Source: JBBSOK01 sp965219125 (GTDB taxonomy: Bacteria; Bacteroidota; Bacteroidia; Flavobacteriales; Flavobacteriaceae). From it: DNA of 64,000 nt. The stretch is from the NCBI GenBank assembly GCA_965219125.1, contig CBDCMO010000002.1:2480001-2544000 (forward strand), in the 5' to 3' direction. The notes below the pieces were generated by a model, which made no database searches, was not told where the DNA came from, and worked only from the letters and a program-made list of their open reading frames with translations. Position 1 is the first letter of the stretch. Each line of letters starts with the position of its first letter. The position numbers and the translations under genes are program-made. Of this stretch, positions 41,033-49,734 are shown piece after piece.

Positions 41033-42673
41033 TTATTTTGAATACCCCGAAGGCGACTTTCTAACCGGGTTTTCCATTTCAAAAGCACGTGCCAATTCAA
41101 GCAATTTTGCTTCCTGAAAAGGAGCACCAATAAAAGTAAGCCCAATCGGTTCGCCAGAAGATTTATAGCCCATCGGCACTGTTAAACAAGGATAAAATGC
41201 AACCGCGGCTTCTGCGGAATGATAATTGTTTATGGATAAAATAGCATCAAGGTTGTTTTCTTTCATCGGTTTTTGAAAGAAATTAGTGCCGTTTGCTTTC
41301 AAAGTTTCCTTGATTTTCTGAAAACTTGCTTCTGAAGTTGTATCCGCAATAATTCCGTCAAAAAGCTCTTGATTGTATGGCATTCTACTTAGACTATCCT
41401 TTGTGTTGAAAGCCATAATATCCTTAAGATTTTTGAATTTTATATTTTGGGAAGCATGCATTTTCAGATAAATTGGCAAATCTTTTTTCATATCAAGATT
41501 CAACAATGTCAAAAAACTCGGCAGGTCAATTTCTTCCGCAGTATATTCAATAATTACAGCGCCTTCTTTTTTCAATTTTTCTACCGTTTGAGCATAAATG
41601 GAATCTGAGAGTAACGATTTCATAACGCCCAGACGTTTTCCTTTTAACGTGGCATTTTTTATTTCATCAAAATAATTTGTCGAAACTGCAACGGATTCGG
41701 CATCGGCATCATCTTTGCCTTTCATAGCATCCAGCAAAATTGCATTGTCAATCACATTTTTCGTCATTGGACCAGGCGTATCGAGCGTGTGCGAAATTGG
41801 AACAATACCCGAACGGCTCAAAACGCCAATTGTAGGCTTTAGTCCCACTACAGAATTTTGGCTGGATGGCGAAATAATGGAGCCTGCGGTTTCGGTTCCA
41901 ACTGCTGCCACGGCATAGTTTGCAGCAACTCCAGTTCCGCTGCCCGCACTGCTTCCGCCGGTTTCAAAAACCATTCTGCCATACGGATTGAGCGTTTGTC
42001 CGCCTACCGCACTGTAACCAACCGGACAACCATCACAGAAAAAATAAGCCCATTCGCTCAGGTTTGCTTTTCCTAAAATTAAAGCTCCATTTTCCTTTAA
42101 TCGCTGAACGATAAATGCATCTTCTGTTGGAGTGTTGTCAATTAATGCAGCAGCGCCAGCGGTGGTTTTCATTTCTTTTGTGTCAATATTATCCTTTAGA
42201 AGTATGGGCATTCCAAAAATTGGATTGTTTTTTGGGGTTTTGTTTTTATCGCAATCACGTGCTTCATTTAGGACATTAGGATTGATTGCTATGATTGTGT
42301 TTAATGTTTTTTCAGGATCAAGTTCGTATTTATAAATTTGTTTTAGGAAAAACAGGGTGAGTTCCTCATAAGTAAATTTTCCTTTGGAAATTTCGCTTTG
42401 TAACGTTGGAATATTTTTATTTAAAATCAACGGCAGCAAAACTTCATAGCGTTTTTCAGAAAAACCTTTTACATCGGCATAAAGCGGTTGAAAAACCTGA
42501 TTTTTGTCCAAATATTTTGAAGCTATAAGTTTATAGCGCATCCGTTCCATAGGATGTTTTTGTTGTTTTTGGATTGCTTCGGTTTCATCCTGTTGTTGCC
42601 AAAGCGTATCTTGGGAAAACAATTGAAAATTTGAAAGGCAGATAAAAGTGAAAAGAATTACAATTTTTTTCAT
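41033..42673 (-). CDS. Secreted amidase-signature enzyme
   Basis: 546 residues with a signal peptide (MKKIVILFTFICLSNFQLFSQ). The amidase signature has the Ser-cisSer-Lys triad: Lys in PILLKDNIDT, Ser in GGSSAGSGTG and the nucleophile region GTETAGSIISPSS. It hydrolyses an unknown amide in the periplasm or outside. It is separated from metK by a terminator. Confidence 0.93.
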   Translation of the reverse strand: MKKIVILFTFICLSNFQLFSQDTLWQQQDETEAIQKQQKHPMERMRYKLIASKYLDKNQVFQPLYADVKGFSEKRYEVLLPLILNKNIPTLQSEISKGKFTYEELTLFFLKQIYKYELDPEKTLNTIIAINPNVLNEARDCDKNKTPKNNPIFGMPILLKDNIDTKEMKTTAGAAALIDNTPTEDAFIVQRLKENGALILGKANLSEWAYFFCDGCPVGYSAVGGQTLNPYGRMVFETGGSSAGSGTGVAANYAVAAVGTETAGSIISPSSQNSVVGLKPTIGVLSRSGIVPISHTLDTPGPMTKNVIDNAILLDAMKGKDDADAESVAVSTNYFDEIKNATLKGKRLGVMKSLLSDSIYAQTVEKLKKEGAVIIEYTAEEIDLPSFLTLLNLDMKKDLPIYLKMHASQNIKFKNLKDIMAFNTKDSLSRMPYNQELFDGIIADTTSEASFQKIKETLKANGTNFFQKPMKENNLDAILSINNYHSAEAAVAFYPCLTVPMGYKSSGEPIGLTFIGAPFQEAKLLELARAFEMENPVRKSPSGYSK

Positions 42674-42697
42674 AACGGTGAATTTCTATAAATGTAA

Positions 42698-42728
42698 AAA
42701 ACCATCCCGATATTTCAGGATGGTTTTC
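42698..42728 (-). terminator. Terminator after metK
   Basis: AAAACCATCC-CGATATTTCA-GGATGGTTTT: a 10-bp stem flanked by A/T runs on both sides, so it may also act on the plus strand. Confidence 0.8.
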
Positions 42729-42751
42729 AATTTCATTTAAAGGAATGGTAT

Positions 42752-44005
42752 TTATAAATTGAATGCTTTTTTTACCGCATCCACATAATCCAACTTCTCC
42801 CAAGTAAAAAGCTCCACTTCTCTTGTAATTTCTCCATTGTACGGACTTTCAAAAGTTTTGGTAATAACTTGTGGTTCCCTTCCCATATGTCCATAAGAAG
42901 CAGTTTCTGAGTAAATAGGATTTCTCAATTTCAACCTTTTCTCAATTGCTGCCGGGCGCATATTAAAAATTTCCGCAACCTTTTTTGCGATGTCGCCGTC
43001 AGAAATTTTAAGGTGCGAGGAATTGTAGGTATTTACCAAAATTGAAGTCGGTTCCACAACGCCAATTGCGTAAGAAACCTGAATTAAAACTTCATCAGCA
43101 ACTCCTGCAGCAACCAGATTTTTTGCTATATGTCGAGCTGCATAAGCGGCGCTTCTATCCACTTTACTCGGGTCTTTTCCACTGAAAGCACCACCACCGT
43201 GTGCGCCCTTTCCACCGTAAGTGTCAACAATAATTTTTCTTCCGGTTAATCCCGTGTCTCCGTGCGGGCCACCAATTACGAATTTTCCGGTTGGGTTTAT
43301 ATGATAAGTAATATTGTCGTTAAACAATTTCTGAACGTATTCCGGAAGTTGTTTTTTTACTCGAGGAATCAATATTTCAAGAATATCCTTCTTTATTTTT
43401 TTCAACATTGGCTCGTCTTCATCAAACTCATCGTGCTGTGTAGAAACAACAATTGCCACAATCTTCTGCGGAACATTGTCGTCGCTGTATTCAATAGTAA
43501 CTTGACTTTTTGAATCGGGACGCAAGTATTTAATTTCGTTATCTTCTCTGCGTAGCGCAGCTAATTCAATCAAAATTTTATGCGAAATATCCAATGCCAA
43601 TGGCATATAATTCTCAGTTTCCTTAGTAGCATAACCGAACATCATTCCTTGATCGCCCGCGCCTTGTTCTTCCTTGTTTTCGCGGTCAACACCTTGGTTG
43701 ATATCTTGTGATTGTTCGTGAATCAACGAAATAACACCGCAAGAATCCCCACTAAATTTATAAGCTCCCTTTGTGTAACCAATTTTGTTGATTACTTCAC
43801 GGGCAATATGCTGCACATCTAAATACGTATTGCTTTTCACTTCACCCGCCAAAACAACTTGTCCGGTGGTAACAAGTGTTTCACAAGCAACTTTCGACTC
43901 TGGGTCAAAAGCTAAAAAATTATCTAAAAGCGCATCGCTAATTTGATCCGCAACTTTGTCTGGGTGTCCTTCAGAAACACTTTCCGAAGTAAATAAATAG
44001 GCCAT
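42752..44005 (-). CDS. metK: S-adenosylmethionine synthetase
   Basis: 417 residues. It begins MAYLFTSESVSEGHPDKVADQISDALLD and has GAGDQGMMFGYA and GGGAFSGKDPSKVDRSAAYAAR, the MetK ATP and methionine motifs. It makes SAM from methionine and ATP. The leader carries a SAM-II-like riboswitch, so SAM probably represses its own synthesis. Confidence 0.98.
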   Translation of the reverse strand: MAYLFTSESVSEGHPDKVADQISDALLDNFLAFDPESKVACETLVTTGQVVLAGEVKSNTYLDVQHIAREVINKIGYTKGAYKFSGDSCGVISLIHEQSQDINQGVDRENKEEQGAGDQGMMFGYATKETENYMPLALDISHKILIELAALRREDNEIKYLRPDSKSQVTIEYSDDNVPQKIVAIVVSTQHDEFDEDEPMLKKIKKDILEILIPRVKKQLPEYVQKLFNDNITYHINPTGKFVIGGPHGDTGLTGRKIIVDTYGGKGAHGGGAFSGKDPSKVDRSAAYAARHIAKNLVAAGVADEVLIQVSYAIGVVEPTSILVNTYNSSHLKISDGDIAKKVAEIFNMRPAAIEKRLKLRNPIYSETASYGHMGREPQVITKTFESPYNGEITREVELFTWEKLDYVDAVKKAFNL

Positions 44006-44032
44006 AAAATGGTTTTAAAAATTTATATTTTT

Positions 44033-44120
44033 CAGAAGATTTGACGAATGCCGACGAGGGAGTTTTCACTGCCTTTAGCATTTTTTATTGAGGTTGCAAT
44101 CAGTCAAATCTTTCCTCTTA
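44033..44120 (-). ncRNA. SAM-II-like riboswitch in the metK leader
   Basis: On the minus strand P1 is GAGG/CCTC (44114-44117 with 44090-44093). It encloses AAGATTTGACTGATTGCAA and is followed by AATAAAAAATGCTAAAGG. These are the conserved blocks of the SAM-II (SAM_alpha) pseudoknot aptamer. Downstream GTCAAATCTT (44036-44045) is the exact complement of AAGATTTGAC in the loop (44103-44112), so the aptamer and a 10-bp alternative stem exclude each other. Confidence 0.65.
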
Positions 44121-44251
44121 ATTTGTCTTGGGCAAAAGTAAAAAAATTAAATGAACCGCAATTTTATTTAAAGTTTTTTGGCGAAAAATTTGGTTATTAA
44201 ATTTTTCTGACGCTATATTTGCGCTCACAAAGTTCAAAACTTTATTGAAAT

Positions 44252-44366
44252 GTTATCAAGAAAGGCCGAGGGAATAGACCCTTTGACGCCTTAGCAACCC
44301 TTTCTCTGGAAAGAAGGTGCTACATTCTACAACGATTCTGAAATTTCGGGATTGGCGATAGATAAC
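44252..44366 (+). ncRNA. SAM-I (S-box) riboswitch
   Basis: P1 GTTATC/GATAAC closes a four-way junction with AAGAAAGGCCGAGGGAATAG, the kink-turn/pseudoknot segment, CCTTAGCAACCC and GGTGCTACATTC, all diagnostic S-box blocks. It precedes the sulfhydrylase/homoserine dehydrogenase operon and should shut it off at high SAM. No strong intrinsic terminator follows, so control could act on translation. Confidence 0.92.
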
Positions 44367-44493
44367 GACAAGACAATTTTTTCATTCCCGAAAATATTGC
44401 TTTCATTCTTTTTAACATTTTTCTATTGTTCCGAATTTACTTCGGAATTGACTTTTGGTTTAATCTATTTATTAACTCAAAAAAATTAGAAAA

Positions 44494-45663
44494 ATGAGTG
44501 CAACAAAAATTATCCATTCCATTCCAAGTGATCCGTTAACGGGAGCTATTTCCGTTCCGGTTTACCAAACATCAACCTTTATCCAAGAAGCGCCGGGCGT
44601 TAACAAAGGTTTTGATTACGCCCGTAGCAACAACCCAACTCGTAAAGTGCTGGAAGACGTTGTTGCCCAACTTGAAAACGGACATTCCGGTTTTGCCTTT
44701 GCAACGGGTTTGGCTGCAATTGATTCGGTTTTGAAACTGCTTTCTGTTGGAGATGAAATTGTCGCGGTGGACGATATTTACGGTGGCGCGTACCGACTTT
44801 TCACCCACGTCTATGAAAAACTGGGAATAAAAGTAAACTACGTGGATGCTACCGAAGTTGAAAACGTAGCAAACGCCGTTTCAAATAAAACAAAACTGAT
44901 TTGGATTGAATCCCCCACAAATCCAACCTTGAAAATTTCAGACATCGAAGCCATTTCCAAAGTTGCTAATAGTGTAAACGCACTTTTGGTTGTTGATAAT
45001 ACGTTTGCTTCGCCAATTGCACAAAAACCAATTGATTTGGGTGCAGATATTGTTATTCACAGCGGCACAAAATACATCGGCGGCCATTCCGATTTGGTGG
45101 CCGGTTTGGTAATTACAAAAACGCAGGAACTTTCAGAAAAGATTAAGTTCGTCCAAAATGCTTCTGGCGGAATTTTAGGTCCGTGGGATTGTTTCTTAAC
45201 AATTCGCGGAATTGAAACGTTGGACATTCGTTATAAAAGGCAATGCGAAAATGCGTTAAGAGTAGCGTTGTTTTTGGAAAGTCAAGATGCAGTTGAAAAA
45301 GTACATTACCCAGGTTTGAAAACCCACAAAAATCACGAAATCGCCAAAAAACAACAAAATGGTTTGTTCGGAGGAATTGTTTCTTTCACTCTAAAAAATG
45401 ATACACAGGATGCTGCAGTAAAATTTGTAACCAGTACGGAATATTTCAAATTGGCCGAAAGTCTTGGTGGCGTTAAAAGCTTACTTTGCCATCCTGCACA
45501 AATGACGCACGCTTCCATTCCGCGCGAAATCCGTTTGAATGCTGGAATCAACGATTCGCTAATCCGACTTTCCTGCGGAATTGAGGATGCCGAAAATTTG
45601 ATAAACGATCTTTCCGAAGCTTTTAAAATAATTGAAAAAGCAGAATTGATTCCTTCAAATTAA
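44494..45663 (+). CDS. Trans-sulfuration PLP enzyme (cystathionine gamma-synthase/homoserine sulfhydrylase type)
   Basis: 389 residues of the Cys/Met metabolism PLP family: YARSNNPTRKVLEDVVAQLENGHSGFAFATGLAAI, DNTFASPIAQKP, and the PLP Lys in HSGTKYIGGHSD. It makes cystathionine or homocysteine from an activated homoserine; which sulfur donor it uses cannot be read from sequence. It is first behind a SAM-I riboswitch, fitting methionine synthesis. Confidence 0.9.
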   Translation: MSATKIIHSIPSDPLTGAISVPVYQTSTFIQEAPGVNKGFDYARSNNPTRKVLEDVVAQLENGHSGFAFATGLAAIDSVLKLLSVGDEIVAVDDIYGGAYRLFTHVYEKLGIKVNYVDATEVENVANAVSNKTKLIWIESPTNPTLKISDIEAISKVANSVNALLVVDNTFASPIAQKPIDLGADIVIHSGTKYIGGHSDLVAGLVITKTQELSEKIKFVQNASGGILGPWDCFLTIRGIETLDIRYKRQCENALRVALFLESQDAVEKVHYPGLKTHKNHEIAKKQQNGLFGGIVSFTLKNDTQDAAVKFVTSTEYFKLAESLGGVKSLLCHPAQMTHASIPREIRLNAGINDSLIRLSCGIEDAENLINDLSEAFKIIEKAELIPSN

Positions 45664-45695
45664 AAATTAATAAATAATCAGACGTAAGACTAAAT

Positions 45696-45736
45696 GACGT
45701 AAGACTTAAAACTAAGAAAAAGTTTTGTCTTACGTC
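45696..45736. repeat. Hairpin in the sulfhydrylase-homoserine dehydrogenase gap
   Basis: GACGTAAGACTTAAAACT pairs with AGTTTTGTCTTACGTC. A partial extra copy GACGTAAGAC lies at 45681-45690. Confidence 0.7.
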
Positions 45737-45767
45737 TTAAGTCCTACCGTCCTAAGTCAAAAAAATT

Positions 45768-46913
45768 ATGAGTGCAGCAACAGTAGAAATTCCTTTGGAA
45801 CAATTGATAAATCTGGAAAAGATTAAAAAGAAGAAAATAAACATCGCCATTTTCGGCCACGGAAATGTGGGAAGCCATTTGGTGAACCAAATAATTTCCT
45901 CTAAGGAAGAAATTTCCCGAAGACGCGATTTGGAACTGAATATTTTCGCAATCGCAAATTCAAAAACCGTTTTACTTCAACAAAATGGGTTGAGCAAAAA
46001 TTGGATTGAAGAAAAAATAGAATCGGGAGTTTCATACAATCCTGAGGAAGTAATTTCCTTCGCAAAAAGCAACAATTTTCAAAACCTGATTTTGGTTGAT
46101 AATACCGCAGATTCCGGCTTTGTCCAAAATTATTCAGCCTTTGTTGAAAACGGTTTCCATTTGGTTTCCTCAAACAAAATAGCGAATACATTGGATTTGA
46201 ATTTTTATAAAGAACTTCGCGAAAAGTTGATTTCAAAAAAGCGTCTGTATTTATATGAAACCAATGTAGGTGCCGGACTTCCCTTGATTGATACCATTAA
46301 ACTTTTGCATCTTTCGGGTGAAAATATTACGCGAATTCGCGGTGTTTTTTCAGGGTCGTTGAGTTATATTTTCAACACTTTTTCGGAAGAAGATAGAACA
46401 TTCAGTTCGGTTTTAAAATCTGCAATCGACAAAGGTTTTACAGAACCCGACCCGCGGGAAGACCTTTGCGGCAATGACGTTGGACGGAAATTGCTTATCT
46501 TGGCTCGTGAATTGGATTTGCACAATGAGTTTGCGGATATTTCCATTCAAAACCTGATTCCGAAAGATTTGCGAAGTATTTCAAAAGAAGAATTTTTAAC
46601 TCGGGTGCAGGAATTGGACGTTCCCTTTCAAATCAAAAAGAAGAATCAATCGAAAGATTCGGTTTTTCGTTACGTAGCCGATTTACACGGCGATTTATCC
46701 CAAGAAACAGGCGCGCTTTTGGATGTGAGTTTGATTTCGGTTCCCAAAAACAGTATGTTGGGCGCACTTAAAGGCAGCGATTCAATTTTTGAAATTTATA
46801 CCGAAAGTTATGGAGATAATCCAATTGTAATTCAAGGCGCTGGAGCAGGGGCGGCCGTTACGGCTCGCGGCGTTTTCGGGGATATTTTGAGGATAAGCGA
46901 CAAAGAAAATTAA
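45768..46913 (+). CDS. Homoserine dehydrogenase
   Basis: 381 residues. The NAD(P)-binding start is KINIAIFGHGNVGSHLVNQI. The catalytic domain has GAGLPLIDTIKLLHLSGENITRIRGVFSGSLSYIFNTF and the signature GFTEPDPREDLCGNDVGRKLLILARE. It lacks the aspartate kinase half of the bifunctional ThrA. It supplies homoserine for methionine in the SAM-controlled operon. Confidence 0.93.
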   Translation: MSAATVEIPLEQLINLEKIKKKKINIAIFGHGNVGSHLVNQIISSKEEISRRRDLELNIFAIANSKTVLLQQNGLSKNWIEEKIESGVSYNPEEVISFAKSNNFQNLILVDNTADSGFVQNYSAFVENGFHLVSSNKIANTLDLNFYKELREKLISKKRLYLYETNVGAGLPLIDTIKLLHLSGENITRIRGVFSGSLSYIFNTFSEEDRTFSSVLKSAIDKGFTEPDPREDLCGNDVGRKLLILARELDLHNEFADISIQNLIPKDLRSISKEEFLTRVQELDVPFQIKKKNQSKDSVFRYVADLHGDLSQETGALLDVSLISVPKNSMLGALKGSDSIFEIYTESYGDNPIVIQGAGAGAAVTARGVFGDILRISDKEN

Positions 46914-46923
46914 ACAGAAAAAA

Positions 46924-47349
46924 ATGAAAGTTTCACTGAATAGAATAAACGACAACTACCTTTTCGAAGCAAAAGGCGCTTCCGGCGTTCCCATTTTAAT
47001 CGACAACAAAACCGACGAACCCTCAAAAGGCGCAAGCCCGATGGAACTTTTGCTGATGGGCGTTGGCGGTTGCAGCGCGATAGATGTTGTTATGATTCTG
47101 AAAAAACAAAGACAGGAAATCACTTCCTATAAAATGGAAGTGAAAGGCCAGCGAAAGGAAGTGCGCGATGCTAAACCGTTTGAGGCAATACACGTAGCGC
47201 TGTATTTGGAAGGCAAAATTGACGAGGCGAAAGCCATCCGCGCGGCGCAACTTAGTTTTGAAAAATACTGTTCGGTTTCCATCACGCTGGAAGCTTCGGT
47301 GAAAATTACGTACAGTATTATCCTTAACGGAAAAAAAGTGTCTGGTTGA
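46924..47349 (+). CDS. OsmC/Ohr-family protein
   Basis: 141 residues of the OsmC fold: PMELLLMGVGGCSAIDVVMILKKQRQEITSYKMEVKGQR with a Cys in GGCSAID, and a second region FEKYCSVSITLEASVKI with Cys in KYCSV. Both redox Cys are present. It would be a peroxide-detoxifying thiol peroxidase. It starts 10 bp after the homoserine dehydrogenase gene, in the same operon. Confidence 0.9.
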   Translation: MKVSLNRINDNYLFEAKGASGVPILIDNKTDEPSKGASPMELLLMGVGGCSAIDVVMILKKQRQEITSYKMEVKGQRKEVRDAKPFEAIHVALYLEGKIDEAKAIRAAQLSFEKYCSVSITLEASVKITYSIILNGKKVSG

Positions 47350-47446
47350 GCGCAGTCGAAACCTAATTATACAACAAATGGCATATAAATTTTGCATTGC
47401 GAATTTTATGATGTTACTTTGCATCAGTTCATATTCATAGTTAAAA

Positions 47447-47549
47447 GTTATCAAGAAAGGCCGAGGGAATAGACCCTTTGACGCCTTAGCAACCTCCCGA
47501 ACTTTCGGGGAAGGTGCTACATTCTATCCTTTTTTTCGGAATAGATAAC
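47447..47549 (+). ncRNA. SAM-I (S-box) riboswitch, second copy
   Basis: Identical to the first copy over the opening 48 nt (GTTATCAAGAAAGGCCGAGG through CCTTAGCAACC), then P3 CTCCCGAAC/TTTCGGGGAAGGTGC and GATAAC closing P1. It stands before the first half of metH. Confidence 0.92.
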
Positions 47550-47593
47550 AACAAATAGGTTTTTCCTTCACCTTTTCTTGATATAATTTTTTT

Positions 47594-47685
47594 ATGGCGT
47601 GCCCCTTCGGGTCGGGCTTTCCGCTGCAATCTTTTTTTCGTTTCTCAAAAAAGGATTTCCGCTGCAATCCCTCACGCAGATTTGA
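47594..47685. repeat. Repetitive element between riboswitch and metH N-half
   Basis: Two copies of TTCCGCTGCAATC around a T/A-rich hairpin (CTTTTTTT...AAAAAAGG), preceded by CCCCTTCGGGTCGGGC. This looks like a dispersed non-coding repeat; it might also form the terminator hairpin of the riboswitch. Confidence 0.6.
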
Positions 47686-47706
47686 ACTTTAATCAAAAAT
47701 CAAGAA

Positions 47707-48720
47707 ATGAATAAAATACAACAAGCACTTCAAAACCGAATATTGATCCTCGATGGCGCAATGGGCACGATGCTGCAACACTATAAATTTTCGGAAGAAG
47801 ATTTCCGTGGCGAACGCTTTAAGGATTTTCATAAATCGGTTCAAGGCAACAATGATTTACTTTCCATTACACAGCCAAAAGCAATTGCAGAAATCCATTC
47901 AAAATATTTTGCCGCAGGTGCCGATATTGTAGAAACAAATACTTTTTCCAGCACCACAATCGCAATGGCCGATTACGATATGCAGGATTTGGTTTACGAA
48001 TTGAATTACGAATCCGCTAAAATCGCGAAAAAAATAGCGGATGAATTCACCGTAAAAGAACCTCACAAACCCCGTTTCTTAGCCGGAGCCATCGGCCCAA
48101 CAAACAAAACCGCAAGTATGAGCCCAGATGTTAACGATCCAGGTTTTCGAGCAATTTCTTTTGAAGAATTGTGCGTTGCATACAAACAACAAGCTGAAGC
48201 CTTGATTGTTGGCGGCGTGGATATTCTTTTGGTAGAAACTATTTTTGATACATTGAATGCAAAAGCAGCACTTTTCGCAATTGACGAAATAAAAGAAGAA
48301 CGAAATCTTGACATCCCTATAATGATTAGTGGAACAATTACCGACGCATCCGGCAGAACGCTTTCCGGCCAAACGGCAGAAGCATTTTTAATTTCAATTT
48401 CTCACATTCCACTGTTGAGCGTAGGTTTCAATTGTGCTTTGGGCGCCAAACAGCTCACGCCACATTTAGAAGTGATTGCAAACCGCACCAATCTTGCCGT
48501 GAGTGCCTATCCAAATGCAGGGTTGCCAAACGCATTCGGAGAATACGATGAAAGTCCGAAGCAAATGGCTGAGCAAGTAAAGGAATATTTAGACAAACAA
48601 TTGGTAAATATAATAGGCGGCTGTTGCGGCACCACGCCCGAACATATAAAAGCGATTGCAGAAATGGCTTCGCAATACGAGCCGCGACCAGTTTTTCAAT
48701 CTGAAAATCTCGCTATATGA
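47707..48720 (+). CDS. metH: Homocysteine S-methyltransferase module of split MetH
   Basis: 337 residues equal to the first module of cobalamin methionine synthase: ILDGAMGTMLQ at the start, zinc Cys in GFNCALGAKQL and CC in IIGGCCGTTPEHIKAIA. The folate, B12 and reactivation modules are in a separate gene about 1 kb downstream. It passes methyl from B12 to homocysteine with that partner. It overlaps the dehydratase start by 4 bases. Confidence 0.95.
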   Translation: MNKIQQALQNRILILDGAMGTMLQHYKFSEEDFRGERFKDFHKSVQGNNDLLSITQPKAIAEIHSKYFAAGADIVETNTFSSTTIAMADYDMQDLVYELNYESAKIAKKIADEFTVKEPHKPRFLAGAIGPTNKTASMSPDVNDPGFRAISFEELCVAYKQQAEALIVGGVDILLVETIFDTLNAKAALFAIDEIKEERNLDIPIMISGTITDASGRTLSGQTAEAFLISISHIPLLSVGFNCALGAKQLTPHLEVIANRTNLAVSAYPNAGLPNAFGEYDESPKQMAEQVKEYLDKQLVNIIGGCCGTTPEHIKAIAEMASQYEPRPVFQSENLAI

Positions 48721-49658
48721 TTCCTACAAAACAAGAAGTTGAAGAAGCGTGTAGTCGTGTAAAACCTTATGTTCACAATACGCCCGTTCTGAAATCGACT
48801 TATTTAAATGAACTTTCGGGCGCTGAAATTTTCTTCAAATGTGAGAATTTTCAAAAGATGGGTGCTTTCAAAATGCGAGGTGCAACTAATGCTATTTTGC
48901 AACTTTCTGAAGAACAAAGAAAAGCTGGAGTTGTAACACATTCTTCAGGAAATTTTGCGCAGGCACTTTCGTTGGCCGCGAAAAATCTTGGTGTAAAAGC
49001 ATATATCGTAATGCCGGAAAATGCGCCGCACGTAAAAAAGGAAGCGGTAAAGGGTTACGGCGGTATTATTACAGAATCAGAATCAACTCCCCTTGCGAGG
49101 GAAACCGAAGCAAGCTCTATCCAAAAAAACACCGGCGCCACCTTTATTCATCCATCAAACGATAGAAATGTGATTCTCGGAAATGCAACTTCCGGTGCGG
49201 AATTATTGCAATCGCATCCCGCTTTGGATTATGTTTTTACGCCCGTTGGCGGCGGCGGCTTAATTGCAGGAACTTCACTTTCTGTAAAATATTTTGGCAC
49301 TAATTGCAAAACAATCGGAGGCGAACCTTTTGAAGTTGACGACGCTTTCCGAAGCCTTCAATCGGGAAAAATTGAATTCAACGAAACTACAAACACAATT
49401 GCAGACGGACTTAAAACATTCCTCGGAGATATTAATTTTCCGATTATTAGAGAATTGGTTTCAGAAATAATTAGAGTTGAAGAAACAGAAATAATTTCAG
49501 CGATGAAGCTTATTTGGGAACGAATGAAAATAATTGTAGAACCGAGTTGCGCTGTTCCATTCGCGGCTTTACTCCGTGAAAAGGAAAAATTTAAAAATAA
49601 GAAAATAGGAATCATTATTTCCGGCGGAAATGTGGATTTAAAAAAGTTGCCATTCTAA
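48717..49658 (+). CDS. PLP-dependent threonine/serine dehydratase-like enzyme
   Basis: 313 residues, fold type II: PLP Lys in KCENFQKMGAFKMRGATNAIL, phosphate loop VGGGGLIAGTSLS, SSGNFAQALSLAAK. It lacks the C-terminal ACT domain of biosynthetic IlvA, like catabolic TdcB or serine racemases. Oddly it lies between the two metH halves, coupled to the first by ATGA. It could spare or remove serine or threonine at this branch of the pathway; this is inference. Confidence 0.88.
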   Translation: MIPTKQEVEEACSRVKPYVHNTPVLKSTYLNELSGAEIFFKCENFQKMGAFKMRGATNAILQLSEEQRKAGVVTHSSGNFAQALSLAAKNLGVKAYIVMPENAPHVKKEAVKGYGGIITESESTPLARETEASSIQKNTGATFIHPSNDRNVILGNATSGAELLQSHPALDYVFTPVGGGGLIAGTSLSVKYFGTNCKTIGGEPFEVDDAFRSLQSGKIEFNETTNTIADGLKTFLGDINFPIIRELVSEIIRVEETEIISAMKLIWERMKIIVEPSCAVPFAALLREKEKFKNKKIGIIISGGNVDLKKLPF

Positions 49659-49662
49659 AAAT

Positions 49663-49727
49663 CTTTACGCCTTAGCGTCTTTGCGAGAAATTATGCACGC
49701 AAAGCCGCAAAGCCGCCAAGAAAATCA
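49663..49727. repeat. Dispersed TTTGCG palindrome
   Basis: CTTAGCGTCTTTGCGAGAAA faces GCACGCAAAGCCGCAAAGCC in inverse order. A related block lies at 59630-59655. Confidence 0.6.
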
Positions 49728-49734
49728 ATAAAAA

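Noticed and set aside
47370..47389. A sixth copy of the shared dyad before the second SAM-I riboswitch
   Set aside because: TACAACA-AA-TGGCATA resembles the dyad, but no -7 box follows at 19 bp, so it is not counted with the others.
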